DNA from: Leptolyngbya iicbica LK
GTDB taxonomy: Bacteria; Cyanobacteriota; Cyanobacteriia; Phormidesmidales; Phormidesmidaceae
Assembly (NCBI RefSeq): GCF_004212215.1
Contig: NZ_QVFV01000002.1
Coordinates: forward strand, 305,475 to 369,474
Reading direction: 5' to 3'
Length of the DNA: 64,000 nt
Part shown: positions 28,748-38,059 of the stretch, piece by piece
How positions within the stretch are numbered: the first letter of the stretch is position 1
How the letters are laid out: each line of letters opens with the position of its first letter
Program-made: the position numbers and the translations under genes
Notes under the pieces: generated by a model
What the model was told of the DNA's origin: nothing
Seen by the model: the letters and a program-made list of their open reading frames with translations, nothing else
The model's database searches: none

Positions 28748-29950
28748 TTATTCGCCGATCGCCTGAGCGACCATTTGCTGAAAGCGATAGACCGCTTGCT
28801 CTAACTCTGGGGAAAAACAGCCGCCATCAAAGCGGGGGGAGTAGCGACCCTGCTGCAGGCGCTCGATCATCTCAATGTCTTCGTCGTTGGTGTCTTGCCA
28901 AAGGTCGATGGGCAGGTGGCGCAGCGCCTGATTTTCCGGCGTCATTGCCGCATCACCGACAAAATAAAAGCTCATGCGCTCTCGGGTGGTGTCATGACTG
29001 AGGGGATTCACCGAAAACACCAGGAAATAGTCGGGGTGGACGCCCAGCATCAGGTTGGGAAAGACGGTGACATATTCGGCGACGGTGTCTTTATGGTGTG
29101 CTTCTAAGTTGGCGAAGGTGGGGAGCGATCGCCCCTCGATCACGCCGCTCTTGTATAGCAGACTGCCCTGACCCACATGGATGTCGCCCACCTCAAAGCG
29201 AAAATGATCTTCCATGCGTGAGCAACTGTTCAGCGCTGGATGCACCCAGGTCAGGTGATAGCTTTCAGAAAAGTTTTCGATCGCGAGCTTCCAATTGGCT
29301 TTGCAGGTCAGACCGACCTCGCGAGGCTCGCGGCGTAACTGCTGGAGGTCATAGGTGGCCCAGCGCTCGATCACCGGCTGCAAATATTCCTCCAGCGGAG
29401 GCGCATCCCCCGCAATATTCACAAATACTAAATCGAGCCATTGCTCACAGCGAATCGGCTTGAGCCCTTTGGCCGTGCGGTCAAAGCCGTCGTAACTGTC
29501 CTGGTAGTAACCCCCAAAGTGGGGGGTGCTTTTCAATTGGCCATCTAGCTTGTAAGTCCAAGAGTGATACGGACAGCGAAGATTGCCCTGCACATTGCAT
29601 GGGGCATTCACCAACTGCAAGCCCCGATGGCTACAAATGTTGTGAAAGGCACGGAGCGTGCCCGCGCGATCGCGCACCAAGGCGATCGGCATCCCTGCCA
29701 CTTCCGCAGGCAGCACATCCCCAGGATTAGGCACATCTGAAGCCAACCCCACAAAGACCCAATAGTGACTGAACACAGTCTCGCGCTCTCGCTGCAAATA
29801 GTGGGCACTGGTATACGCGGCGGCAGGCAAACCCGTCTGGCGATAATCATCTAAGTGGATCACTTCCACATCATTTGATTCCTGAGTGGGCTCAGGACAC
29901 TCAATCAGAGTCAAATCAGGGGGATAAACTGCAATATTTTCCTGCGTCAT
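28748..29950 (-). CDS. gbcA: Rieske oxygenase, GbcA-like (betaine demethylation)
   Basis: The 400-residue alpha subunit has a Rieske 2Fe-2S site CSHRG...CPYHSW (about 98-125) and a mononuclear iron site ENFSESYHLTWVHP (His-x4-His, about 222-235), with an Asp near SPRFDGG as the probable third ligand. It belongs to the group of plant choline monooxygenase, carnitine oxygenase and GbcA. GbcA turns glycine betaine into dimethylglycine plus formaldehyde. Clustering with dimethylglycine dehydrogenase, sarcosine oxidase and a BCCT carrier favours GbcA. Choline or carnitine cannot be excluded. No GbcB-type reductase gene is in the window, so a separate ferredoxin system must supply electrons. The start MTQENIAVYPP has GAGG 7 bases upstream. 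It is divergent from the carrier gene. Confidence 0.82.
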   Translation of the reverse strand: MTQENIAVYPPDLTLIECPEPTQESNDVEVIHLDDYRQTGLPAAAYTSAHYLQRERETVFSHYWVFVGLASDVPNPGDVLPAEVAGMPIALVRDRAGTLRAFHNICSHRGLQLVNAPCNVQGNLRCPYHSWTYKLDGQLKSTPHFGGYYQDSYDGFDRTAKGLKPIRCEQWLDLVFVNIAGDAPPLEEYLQPVIERWATYDLQQLRREPREVGLTCKANWKLAIENFSESYHLTWVHPALNSCSRMEDHFRFEVGDIHVGQGSLLYKSGVIEGRSLPTFANLEAHHKDTVAEYVTVFPNLMLGVHPDYFLVFSVNPLSHDTTRERMSFYFVGDAAMTPENQALRHLPIDLWQDTNDEDIEMIERLQQGRYSPRFDGGCFSPELEQAVYRFQQMVAQAIGE

Positions 29951-30054
29951 ATTTTGCCTCGATGGCTGTGCCTGGGTACAAGTTCTGCAAAAACGACCTA
30001 TAAAAACAGCTCGAACATGCCAATGTCGAGCCAAAACAAAAACCAATCATTTCA

Positions 30055-30091
30055 CTTGTCATCACAAGATCAGAAAACTTGTCATAACAAG
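30055..30091. promoter_or_regulatory. Tandem palindromic operators for the betaine genes
   Basis: CTTGTCATCACAAG (30055-30068) and CTTGTCATAACAAG (30078-30091) share the arms CTTGT/ACAAG with a 4-bp centre and start 23 bases apart, about two helical turns. They lie about 105-140 bases upstream of the gbcA-like start, in the divergent region with the BCCT gene. TTGT...ACAA arms resemble GntR-family operators. No regulator gene is in the window. Confidence 0.6.
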
Positions 30092-30275
30092 ACTTAAGAA
30101 AGGAAGATAATGCCCTCAAAAAAGCAATAATGTTTTCTGTCTTACAATTCTAAATTTATTTTCTTATGAGTCGCTGACAAATGATCTCCTCAGGGAATCC
30201 TGAAATATTCCCTTTTGGCAAGGGTTTGGAGCTGTTGTGGGCATATTGCCCAGGCACTCCGTGTTCAATCCAAGA

Positions 30276-30289
30276 CTTGTAGTGACAAC
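30276..30289. promoter_or_regulatory. Third, weaker copy of the operator motif
   Basis: CTTGTAGTGACAAC keeps the left arm and four of five bases of the right arm of the tandem operators. It lies on the BCCT side of the same intergenic region (29951-30662), which otherwise shows no gene. Confidence 0.4.
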
Positions 30290-30662
30290 TGTATCGCCAA
30301 AGACAGTTTTCTCTGGCTGTAAACTCTAGTTTTGCTTCAGATAGAGTTTGTTAGGCGTGGCTTGCCTGGTTGTAAGTTGCTTTGGAAAGAGTGACTTAAT
30401 GACTTTTTAGGATGACTGGCTTTCATCTTTATATCTGTTGTTACATCCCTGTAACGGCAGACTGTACTGGCTTGACAAGCTTGCATTGTCTAAGGAATGG
30501 TAGTCACGTACAGCAATGATTGGCAGTTAGGAGTCGCGCCGTTACGAGGCATCGCCATTGTTCGAGGCTGGATTTGACGCCTGCGAAGTTTTGCAGGTTC
30601 AAGCAGTTGATGGCGATCGCAGGTCTTGCTGTTAATTGATGTGTTGAGAACTGAATAGTGTT

Positions 30663-32345
30663 ATGACGACTCCAAGTAATGGTCATAGGAGGCATGATGA
30701 GCATCCCTTTGTGATGCCAGATCATGCCCCCACACGCCACCTCACTCGCCGTCCTGGCGATCGCAATTTCACCGCCAAAGGGTTTGACTTTCACCCTGAG
30801 GTCTTCCTGGTTTCAGGTGGGCTAATTTTGCTCTTCGTCGTGTTTACGCTGCTGTTTCAAGAACCGGCAGAGACAGCATTTGGGGCAGTCCAGAGTTTCA
30901 TTTCTGGGGCTTTAGGCTGGTTCATGATTTTGGCTGTAACGGCATTCTTGCTGTTCACCTTCATCCTTGCCTTCACCAAGTTAGGCAAGGTCCGGCTTGG
31001 GGGCCCCGATGCCAAACCGGAGTTTCCGACCTTCGCCTGGATTTCTATGCTCATCAGCGCGGGTATGGGCACCGGCCTCATGTTTTGGAGCGTTGCAGAG
31101 CCGATTTATCACTTTCAAGACCCGCCAGTCGTTGTGGGCGCGATCGAGCCCAACACCGCTGATGCGGCTCGACAGGCCATGGGGATTACTTTCTTCCATT
31201 GGGGCCTCCATGCTTGGGGTATCTACGCTTTGGTCGGGCTGTCCCTCGCCTTTTTTGCCTTTAATTGGGGCCTTCCCTTAACGATCCGTTCCGTCTTTTA
31301 TCCACTCCTGGGTGAAAAGATTTACGGCTGGCAGGGCAACGTCATCGATATCCTTGCCGTGGCCTCAACGCTGTTCGGTCTGGCAACGTCCCTGGGTTTC
31401 GGCGTTCAGCAAGCCAATGCTGGCTTCAACTTTTTGTTTGGCTTAGAGATCAGTACCCCCGTTCAAGTGGCGCTGATTTTCATCATTACGGGTTTTGCCA
31501 CAGCTTCAGTCGTGTCTGGCTTGGGCAATGGGGTCCGTCGCCTGAGTGAGTTGAACATGGTTTTGGCAGCGCTGCTATTGACGTTTGTTGTGTTAGTAGG
31601 GCCAACCATCTTTATCCTCAACACCTTTGTGCAGACGACTGGCTATTATCTAGCCTCCCTGCCGACCATGAGCTTCTGGACGGAAACGTTTAACGATAAC
31701 GGCTGGCAGAACGGTTGGACAGTGTTTTACTGGGGTTGGTGGGTTTCCTGGTCGCCGTTTGTGGGCATCTTTATTGCGCGCATCTCTCGGGGCCGCACCG
31801 TCCGCGAATTCATCCTCGGTGTGCTGCTGCTACCAACCGCCCTGACTTTCTTGTGGATGTCGGCATTTGGTGGCACGGCCTTGAGCCTCGAACTAACCGA
31901 AGGCGCGACTGGCATCATCAGTTCAGCGGTTTCTGAAAATGTGGCTACGGCGCTATTCGTGATGCTGCAACAGCTGCCCTTAACCGGGATTACCTCTTTT
32001 GTTGGCATCATCCTGGTGGTCGTATTTTTCGTCACCTCCTCCGACTCAGGCTCGCTAGTGGTCGACAGTCTCACCTCGGGTGGCAAGTTGGAGTCGCCGG
32101 TGCCTCAGCGGGTTTTTTGGGCGGTGATTGAGGGGGTTGTGGCCGCTGCATTGTTGCTGGGGGGTGGTTTATCTGCTCTGCAAACGGCGGCCATTAGTGC
32201 GGGGTTGCCCTTTGCGGTGATTCTGCTAGTGATGTGCTTCAGCATCTACAAAGGTCTCAGCTACGAGCATGATGTCATTCATGTGAAAAATGCCTTGCAA
32301 AAATCTGAGGCTGCTGAAGCTGCCGAAAGCGCGGCTGTTCGCTAG
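30663..32345 (+). CDS. BCCT-family carrier for betaine/choline-type compounds
   Basis: The 560-residue carrier has twelve hydrophobic spans. Family blocks are FAWISMLISAGMGTGLMFWSVAEP (glycine-rich first substrate helix), FYWGWWVSWSPFVGIFIARISRGRT (Trp motif) and FVTSSDSGSLVVDSL. BCCT carriers take up quaternary ammonium compounds such as glycine betaine, choline or carnitine with sodium or protons. It is divergent from the GbcA-like gene, with palindromic operators between, so uptake and breakdown are probably co-regulated. The start is uncertain: ATG at 30663 gives the longest form, GTG/ATG at 30711/30714 is also possible, and a strong AGGAGG at 30687 fits neither well. Confidence 0.9.
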   Translation: MTTPSNGHRRHDEHPFVMPDHAPTRHLTRRPGDRNFTAKGFDFHPEVFLVSGGLILLFVVFTLLFQEPAETAFGAVQSFISGALGWFMILAVTAFLLFTFILAFTKLGKVRLGGPDAKPEFPTFAWISMLISAGMGTGLMFWSVAEPIYHFQDPPVVVGAIEPNTADAARQAMGITFFHWGLHAWGIYALVGLSLAFFAFNWGLPLTIRSVFYPLLGEKIYGWQGNVIDILAVASTLFGLATSLGFGVQQANAGFNFLFGLEISTPVQVALIFIITGFATASVVSGLGNGVRRLSELNMVLAALLLTFVVLVGPTIFILNTFVQTTGYYLASLPTMSFWTETFNDNGWQNGWTVFYWGWWVSWSPFVGIFIARISRGRTVREFILGVLLLPTALTFLWMSAFGGTALSLELTEGATGIISSAVSENVATALFVMLQQLPLTGITSFVGIILVVVFFVTSSDSGSLVVDSLTSGGKLESPVPQRVFWAVIEGVVAAALLLGGGLSALQTAAISAGLPFAVILLVMCFSIYKGLSYEHDVIHVKNALQKSEAAEAAESAAVR

Positions 32346-32558
32346 CAGTTTGGAGATGGCGATTTCCGAGGTGCAGTTGATCTAGGGATTGTGCCTCGGA
32401 ACCTTTAGGGTCAGACGTCACTTTATTGGCGTGAGTTTGTCATTACCCATGGGTTAAGTCCGAAGATTTCGATGAGTCCTGGATTCGCTTTTTTCACCTG
32501 ACAGCCAGCCTTAGCAGACTCTATCGCAACAACTTTTCTACTAGGAGCGTGGTTTGAG

Positions 32559-33716
32559 ATGGCACAGCATTTTGATGCGATCGTCGTTGGGGCGGGTGGA
32601 GTCGGCAGTGCCGCCGCTTACTACCTAGCTAAAGCCGGGCAAAAAGTATTGCTGCTAGAGCAGTTTGAGCTCGATCACCAGAATGGCAGTTCCTACGGCT
32701 ATTCCCGCGTCATTCGCTACACCTATGACAATCCCATCTATGTCAACTTGATGCGCGATGCTTACCCGCTCTGGTTTGCACTGCAAGATGAAGCTGATGA
32801 ACAACTCTACATTAAAACTGGCGGCTTAGACTTTGGCTTGCCCACCGAGGATACCTGGCAGCGCATGAAGACTAGCCTGGATGAAGCGAATCTGGACTAT
32901 GAGCGTCTCAATCAAGCGGAAATTGCTCAGCGCTATCCTCAATTTGCCTTAGATGACGGCATGGAGGGCTTATTCAATCCCGATGCGGGTTTGCTCAAGA
33001 CCTCGCGCTGCGTTTTGGCTCACGTACGCCTCGCCCAAGCCCGTGGCGCGACCGTGATTGACCAAACTCCGGTACTGAGCATCACGCCCTCTAATGCTGG
33101 GGTGACGGTACAAACGGCGAGTGAAACTTATACGTGCGATCGCATCGTGTTGACCGTGGGCAGTTGGGCTAAGGGGGTCTTAGCGGCACAGGGTATCGAC
33201 TTGCCACTCAAAATCATGCCTTGCCAACTCGGTTTCTATCAGCCCAAAAATCCCAGCCTGTTTGAACCGGGCAAGTTTCCCGTCTTCTTTGCCCACATGA
33301 ACGGTGAATACGGCGAAATGCCCTATGGGATTCCCCATGAAGACCCCAGCATTGGCTTCAAAATCACCACTTTTTACGGCTGGAACACCGTTGAGAAACC
33401 CAGTGAAGTGGACTATACCCCCAGCCAGGTCTGGACGGAGCGAATTCGCGACTGGGCCAGGCAGTACATTCCTGAGGCCGCTGGGCCACTCATTTCTACC
33501 CGCCGCTGCCTCTACACGTTGACGCCCGACAAAGATTTTGTGGTCGATCAGCATCCCGACTATCCCCAAGTGGTCATTGGGGCAGGCTTCTCAGGTCATG
33601 GCTTCAAATTCACCACGCTCATGGGCAAAATGCTGGCTGATCTCGCGGTGGATGGCAGCACGCCCCATGACACCAGCTTGTTTAAGCTGTCGCGATTTCA
33701 ATTAGTGGTAGCCTAA
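32559..33716 (+). CDS. soxA: Monomeric sarcosine oxidase family flavoenzyme
   Basis: The 385-residue enzyme of the MSOX/N-methyltryptophan oxidase family begins with the FAD-binding FDAIVVGAGGVGSAAAYYLAKAG. Cys in RRCLYTLTPDKDFVVD matches the Cys that binds FAD covalently in sarcosine oxidase. GAGFSGHGFKF is the late FAD-contact block. It would oxidise sarcosine to glycine with release of peroxide and formaldehyde, or the folate-bound carbon. It is downstream of the BCCT gene on the same strand (213 bases) and followed by a hairpin. It completes the demethylation series of the island. Confidence 0.88.
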   Translation: MAQHFDAIVVGAGGVGSAAAYYLAKAGQKVLLLEQFELDHQNGSSYGYSRVIRYTYDNPIYVNLMRDAYPLWFALQDEADEQLYIKTGGLDFGLPTEDTWQRMKTSLDEANLDYERLNQAEIAQRYPQFALDDGMEGLFNPDAGLLKTSRCVLAHVRLAQARGATVIDQTPVLSITPSNAGVTVQTASETYTCDRIVLTVGSWAKGVLAAQGIDLPLKIMPCQLGFYQPKNPSLFEPGKFPVFFAHMNGEYGEMPYGIPHEDPSIGFKITTFYGWNTVEKPSEVDYTPSQVWTERIRDWARQYIPEAAGPLISTRRCLYTLTPDKDFVVDQHPDYPQVVIGAGFSGHGFKFTTLMGKMLADLAVDGSTPHDTSLFKLSRFQLVVA

Positions 33717-33740
33717 AGACTTGAGAACAAACGAGTCAGT

Positions 33741-33773
33741 CTGTGGGGCGAGTTTTGACAACTCGCCCCACAG
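33741..33773 (+). terminator. Terminator-like hairpin after soxA
   Basis: A perfect 14-bp stem CTGTGGGGCGAGTT / AACTCGCCCCACAG with a 5-base loop is followed by ATTTGTGT, a weak T run. Confidence 0.65.
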
Positions 33774-34478
33774 ATTTGTGTCTAGCAGAGGGTCGAAAGG
33801 TCCAAGATGTAGGGTTTACGAAACGCTTGCACCACAGGCAGTGCAGTCGCCGAGTATGACCTGACCTGATTGCGGCTTGCGATAGCAGAGGGTCTAGCCT
33901 GCAAACTATTAACATTGAGCAAGCCGTTTTGAAACATGACCCGATGATTGGCTGCTTTAGCGATCGCGATGCATTGGAGCGAACGGTAAAAAGCGTTTCA
34001 TCGGTCTAGGACCCTAACATTTTATGTTGCGCGTCTAAACCAAATGGCAACGACAGTTCTAGTATTTGTAGTTTAGTTTATGGTGGAAAATCTTGCCGTT
34101 TTTCTACCACTTGCAGGGCATTAACCGACCAGGCTAAAGCAATCAGCAATCAGCCGTGAGGCGTCGAGAAAACAGCATCTATTCGCTAACGATCAAGTTG
34201 GCAACAGCTAGTGTTTCGGTTAATTACCAGGTATCTTTACTGCTTAAGGATTATCCAACCGTATCAAGTTCGAGGCTGGCGACTAACTGCCAAGACCTAA
34301 TCAACACAAGGGTTTGTGAAGATATCGGGAAGTTTCAATCGATTGACATTTTTGCGTATATTCGCCCTCTGGTGACCTGGATCACTGAAGTAGACTGATA
34401 TAAGAACGGTTTCGTTAATGGAACATATTATTTATCTCATCTCCAGTTTTCTCCTGTTCTTCGCCACACGCAACGTCC
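33774..34478. other. Intergenic, no gene recognised
   Basis: It holds an 80-codon open frame (34156-34398) without protein features. It presumably includes the promoter of the PAS-GGDEF gene. Confidence 0.4.
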
Positions 34479-37433
34479 ATGGGCACCTTACCAAAATCAA
34501 CTCTAGCAACGATGCAAGTGCTCGTTGATGCCCTGGCATCTGGAGAAAATAACCTGTTTGAGGCTTTCCCAATTGGTGTGGTGATGCACGATGCGGCAGG
34601 GGCGATCGCATATTTAAACCAAGCTGCCAAAGACCTTTTGGGACTGGAAAATCGCTCCCTTCAACATCTTGGGATCACTAACCTGGTAAACATCTGCGGC
34701 TTTCGGCAACTCAATACCCAACACCCCTATGCAACTGATTGCCTGCCTAGTTTTCAGGCCTTACAGGGGAATGCGACGACGGTCGAAGATATTGTCGTGA
34801 TGCGCGATGATCGCTACTTAATTTTGCATTCTCAAGCCTATCCTTTGCAACAAGATAGCGATCGCATTGTGGGGGCGATCGCCGTTTATCAAGACATCAC
34901 GGCCCAAGTGCAATGTGCAACGATGGTCGCTAAGTCTGCTACCCTACTCGGAGCACAAATTCAACATCAAACTACGGCTTTAGAACACGAAATTCTCATT
35001 CGACAATGGCGTGAGAAAGAATTGCATGATCATCTGAAATGGCAGCGGTTTGCTGAAGCAGTGCCGGGGGGGCTGTATTCCCTGCGAGTTGGCCCTGATC
35101 GGTCGATGACCTGTGAATTTCTGAATCAGCAGGCGGCATCAATCTTTGGCACAAGTCAGCAAGAACTTGGTCAAGATCCGGCTCGCGTTGTCTTTAGCCA
35201 AATGACGGTCAGCGATCGCCAGGCCCTGCGACGCCAGGCCATTCAGAGTATCCGATCACAATCGATGTTGGTGTATGAATGGCGCAGCGTCGCCCCCGAT
35301 GGCCAGGTGCGTTGGCTCAAAACACGAGCCCAAGCCGAATCGCGCCAAGATGGCTCAGTCTGCTGGCATGGGCTGCTGTGGACCGACAGCGACCGCGATA
35401 ACGTCAACCGTGAGGGGCTCAATCCGGCTGCACCTCTGGCGGCGATTTTACGAGCTATTCCTGATCTCATTGTGCGGGCTGATCACCAGGGCTACTACCT
35501 CAGTCACGTTCGCACCAATCCCACCGTTGATGTTGTGCCGCACGACTTAGATATTTGTGGACATCACATTACGGATTATCTGCCGCCGTTGGTGGCCCAA
35601 CAACAGCTAGAACTGATTCGTCAAGCGTTGGCGACAGGACTGATTCAGACGGCTGAACAGGTTGTGCCCATCAATGGCAAACAGCAGTACGAGGAAGTCC
35701 GAGTTGTGCCCTGTGGCAACAATGAGGTGTTGCTGATTGTGCGCGATATCAGCGATCGCAAGACTGCTGAGCAGGCCCATGAAAACCTTGCCAGCCAACA
35801 CCACCGCATCATTGCGGCTCTGCCTGACTTGATGTTTCGCGTCAATCGTGAGGGCTATTGGTTAGGGTATGTGCATTCCAACGCAAAGCTAGACTGCCTG
35901 CCAGCGGGGTATGATCCAACTGGACGGCATATTACCGAGAATGTCCCCGCTGCGATCGCTCAGCAACAACTGCACTACATCGAGCAGGCGATCGTCACGG
36001 GACAGCTACAAGTTTTTGAACAAACCCTATTTGTCAATAACCGGACGCAACATGAAGAAGTGCGCATCGTGCCCCAAGGGGCGGATGAAGTGTTGTTTAT
36101 CGTGCGCGATATTACTGATCGCAAAACTGCCGAATTGGCATTGAAACAGAGTGAACAAGAAAAGCAGGCAATTCTGTCAGCTATCCCTGATTTAATGATG
36201 CGTTTGCATCGAGATGGCACTTTCCTCGGTTATTTCAGAACTGAAAACACGGGTGATTTGCTCAAAGGGGTGGATGACATTGAGGGGCGCAATATTTTTG
36301 AGTTTGCCCACAATGATTTTTATCGTGACCACATCAATCATCAAATGGAAGCCGTGCGGCAAGTGTTAGACAGCGGACAAATGGTGGTTTATGAACAAAC
36401 GGTGCCGACAGCTTCAGGTTGGCAGCATGAGGAAGTCAGAATCACGCCAATCAACGAAGATGAAGCCTTGTTGATCGTTCAAAATATCAATGAGCGGAAA
36501 CAAGCAGAAATCGCTTTGCAGAAGAGCGAAGCGCAAAAGCAGGCAATCCTCAAATCTATGCCTGACCTGATGTTTCACATGCGGCAGGATGGCGTGATTT
36601 TGGATTATATGGCAGGTCATGACTTTGCCGACCTGCTAGACCATGTGGAAAGCCGAGTCGGTCAAAATCTTTGGGACTTGGCCACAACCGATACGCTGCT
36701 GGCACACGTACAGCGCAAAATGGAGGCGACCCAACAAGCACTGGCTACTGGGCAAATGCAGGTCTATGAGCAACGCACCAAAGTAGGGGAGATCTTGCAG
36801 CAAGAAGAGGTGCGCATTGTGCCGGTCAGCGAGAGTGAGGTGTTGGTCATGATTCGTGACATTACCGATCGCAAACGCATTGAAGCCGAACTGCGTATGG
36901 CCAATGAGCGCTTAGCGAAGTTGTCTTTTACTGACTCGCTCACGACATTGGCCAATCGCCGCCGCCTCGACCAGCATTTGGCACGAGAATGGCAGCGATC
37001 GCACCGGCAGCAAGAACCGATTTCTTTGATTTTGTTTGACCTCGATTATTTCAAGCGCTTTAACGACACCTACGGACATCAACGGGGTGATCAGTGTTTG
37101 TATGAGGTCGCCCGCGCCGCTGTGGACGTCGTACAGCGATCGTCTGATTTAGTCGCTCGCTACGGGGGGGAAGAGTTTGCCGTTGTGCTCTCTAACACGC
37201 CGTTGAAAGGGGCCTTCACCATCGCCCGACGAATTTGTGAGGCGATTCGCGCCCTCCAAATTCCCCATAGCGCCTCTGACGTGGAGCAAGTGGTGACCGC
37301 CAGCCTGGGCGTGAGCGCCATCATTCCCACCGCTGAGCAAAAGCCGAATGTGCTGATTCGCCAGGCTGACCAAGCGCTGTATGCGGCTAAGCAAGCTGGC
37401 CGCAACAATTGCCAATGCTTTATCAGCCGCTAA
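34479..37433 (+). CDS. Diguanylate cyclase with six PAS domains
   Basis: The 984-residue protein has no membrane span, so it should be cytosolic. PAS domains occur at about 25-150, 185-305, then four clearly repeated units (about 325-445, 445-560, 560-685, 685-805). Each repeat begins AI..(I/M)PDL and ends EEVRI.P...EVL.IVRDI.DRK. The C-terminal GGDEF domain (about 820-984) has the active RYGGEEF and an RSSD inhibitory site five residues before it. It should make cyclic-di-GMP in response to a small-molecule, redox or light cue sensed by the PAS domains. I see no bilin or flavin signature. It is the second cyclic-di-GMP gene in the window besides the Cph2-like one. Confidence 0.9.
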   Translation: MGTLPKSTLATMQVLVDALASGENNLFEAFPIGVVMHDAAGAIAYLNQAAKDLLGLENRSLQHLGITNLVNICGFRQLNTQHPYATDCLPSFQALQGNATTVEDIVVMRDDRYLILHSQAYPLQQDSDRIVGAIAVYQDITAQVQCATMVAKSATLLGAQIQHQTTALEHEILIRQWREKELHDHLKWQRFAEAVPGGLYSLRVGPDRSMTCEFLNQQAASIFGTSQQELGQDPARVVFSQMTVSDRQALRRQAIQSIRSQSMLVYEWRSVAPDGQVRWLKTRAQAESRQDGSVCWHGLLWTDSDRDNVNREGLNPAAPLAAILRAIPDLIVRADHQGYYLSHVRTNPTVDVVPHDLDICGHHITDYLPPLVAQQQLELIRQALATGLIQTAEQVVPINGKQQYEEVRVVPCGNNEVLLIVRDISDRKTAEQAHENLASQHHRIIAALPDLMFRVNREGYWLGYVHSNAKLDCLPAGYDPTGRHITENVPAAIAQQQLHYIEQAIVTGQLQVFEQTLFVNNRTQHEEVRIVPQGADEVLFIVRDITDRKTAELALKQSEQEKQAILSAIPDLMMRLHRDGTFLGYFRTENTGDLLKGVDDIEGRNIFEFAHNDFYRDHINHQMEAVRQVLDSGQMVVYEQTVPTASGWQHEEVRITPINEDEALLIVQNINERKQAEIALQKSEAQKQAILKSMPDLMFHMRQDGVILDYMAGHDFADLLDHVESRVGQNLWDLATTDTLLAHVQRKMEATQQALATGQMQVYEQRTKVGEILQQEEVRIVPVSESEVLVMIRDITDRKRIEAELRMANERLAKLSFTDSLTTLANRRRLDQHLAREWQRSHRQQEPISLILFDLDYFKRFNDTYGHQRGDQCLYEVARAAVDVVQRSSDLVARYGGEEFAVVLSNTPLKGAFTIARRICEAIRALQIPHSASDVEQVVTASLGVSAIIPTAEQKPNVLIRQADQALYAAKQAGRNNCQCFISR

Positions 37434-37535
37434 GTATCAGCCGCTAAGACGACGGTCAGTTGCCAATCTGGTCCTTGCCCTAGGATCGGGCTCAGGGGGC
37501 AGTCGATATGATGAAGGCCGAGGTTGAGGTCTTGA

Positions 37536-37931
37536 ATGATGCGACGACTAACTGCGATCGCGGCCACATTGACAATCAGTACGCTGGCTCTGTCGTACTC
37601 GGCGGCGGCGGATCCGAGCCTTGAGGATGCCCTGCAAAAAATTGGATTTGACCTTGACCAGTTAGATGAATGGGGTCTGTATGGTCCTGAGGATGGGAAG
37701 CGATCGCTCAGTTATGAATTTTGTGCTCCCAATGATCGCCAAACCCTGGAGACGCTACAAGCGATCGATCCCACGTTGATGATCTATTTACAGTCACCAG
37801 GGCGAGTGGGATGTGAAGCCATGGAAGTGCTGGCGATCGGCGAAACCCACCAACCCAACTATCGTGACGTGCTGATCAACTTGGCTAGCCTAGACACCGT
37901 CGAACGCATCGAGCAGTTTTGGGGCGAATAG
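37536..37931 (+). CDS. Small exported protein of unknown function
   Basis: The 131-residue protein has a Sec signal (MMRRLTAIAATLTISTLALSYSAAA, cleavage before ADPS). The mature part has two Cys (FCAPND and GCEAME), which may form a disulfide. No family is recognised. The start could be either of two adjacent ATG codons. Confidence 0.6.
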   Translation: MMRRLTAIAATLTISTLALSYSAAADPSLEDALQKIGFDLDQLDEWGLYGPEDGKRSLSYEFCAPNDRQTLETLQAIDPTLMIYLQSPGRVGCEAMEVLAIGETHQPNYRDVLINLASLDTVERIEQFWGE

Positions 37932-38059
37932 CGCGGCCAGCCAGCGGCTCATCATTTTCTGAACCGTAGTTGAAACTACACCTGAAAAGCGCTGACAGCT
38001 TCTATGATCAGTGATTGTGTTGGTTGTAGATGAACGGCTTCAGGAGGGGATGGCTCGGC

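Noticed and set aside
34156..34398. 80-codon open frame before the PAS-GGDEF gene
   Set aside because: No features, no ribosome-binding site and unusual residue make-up.
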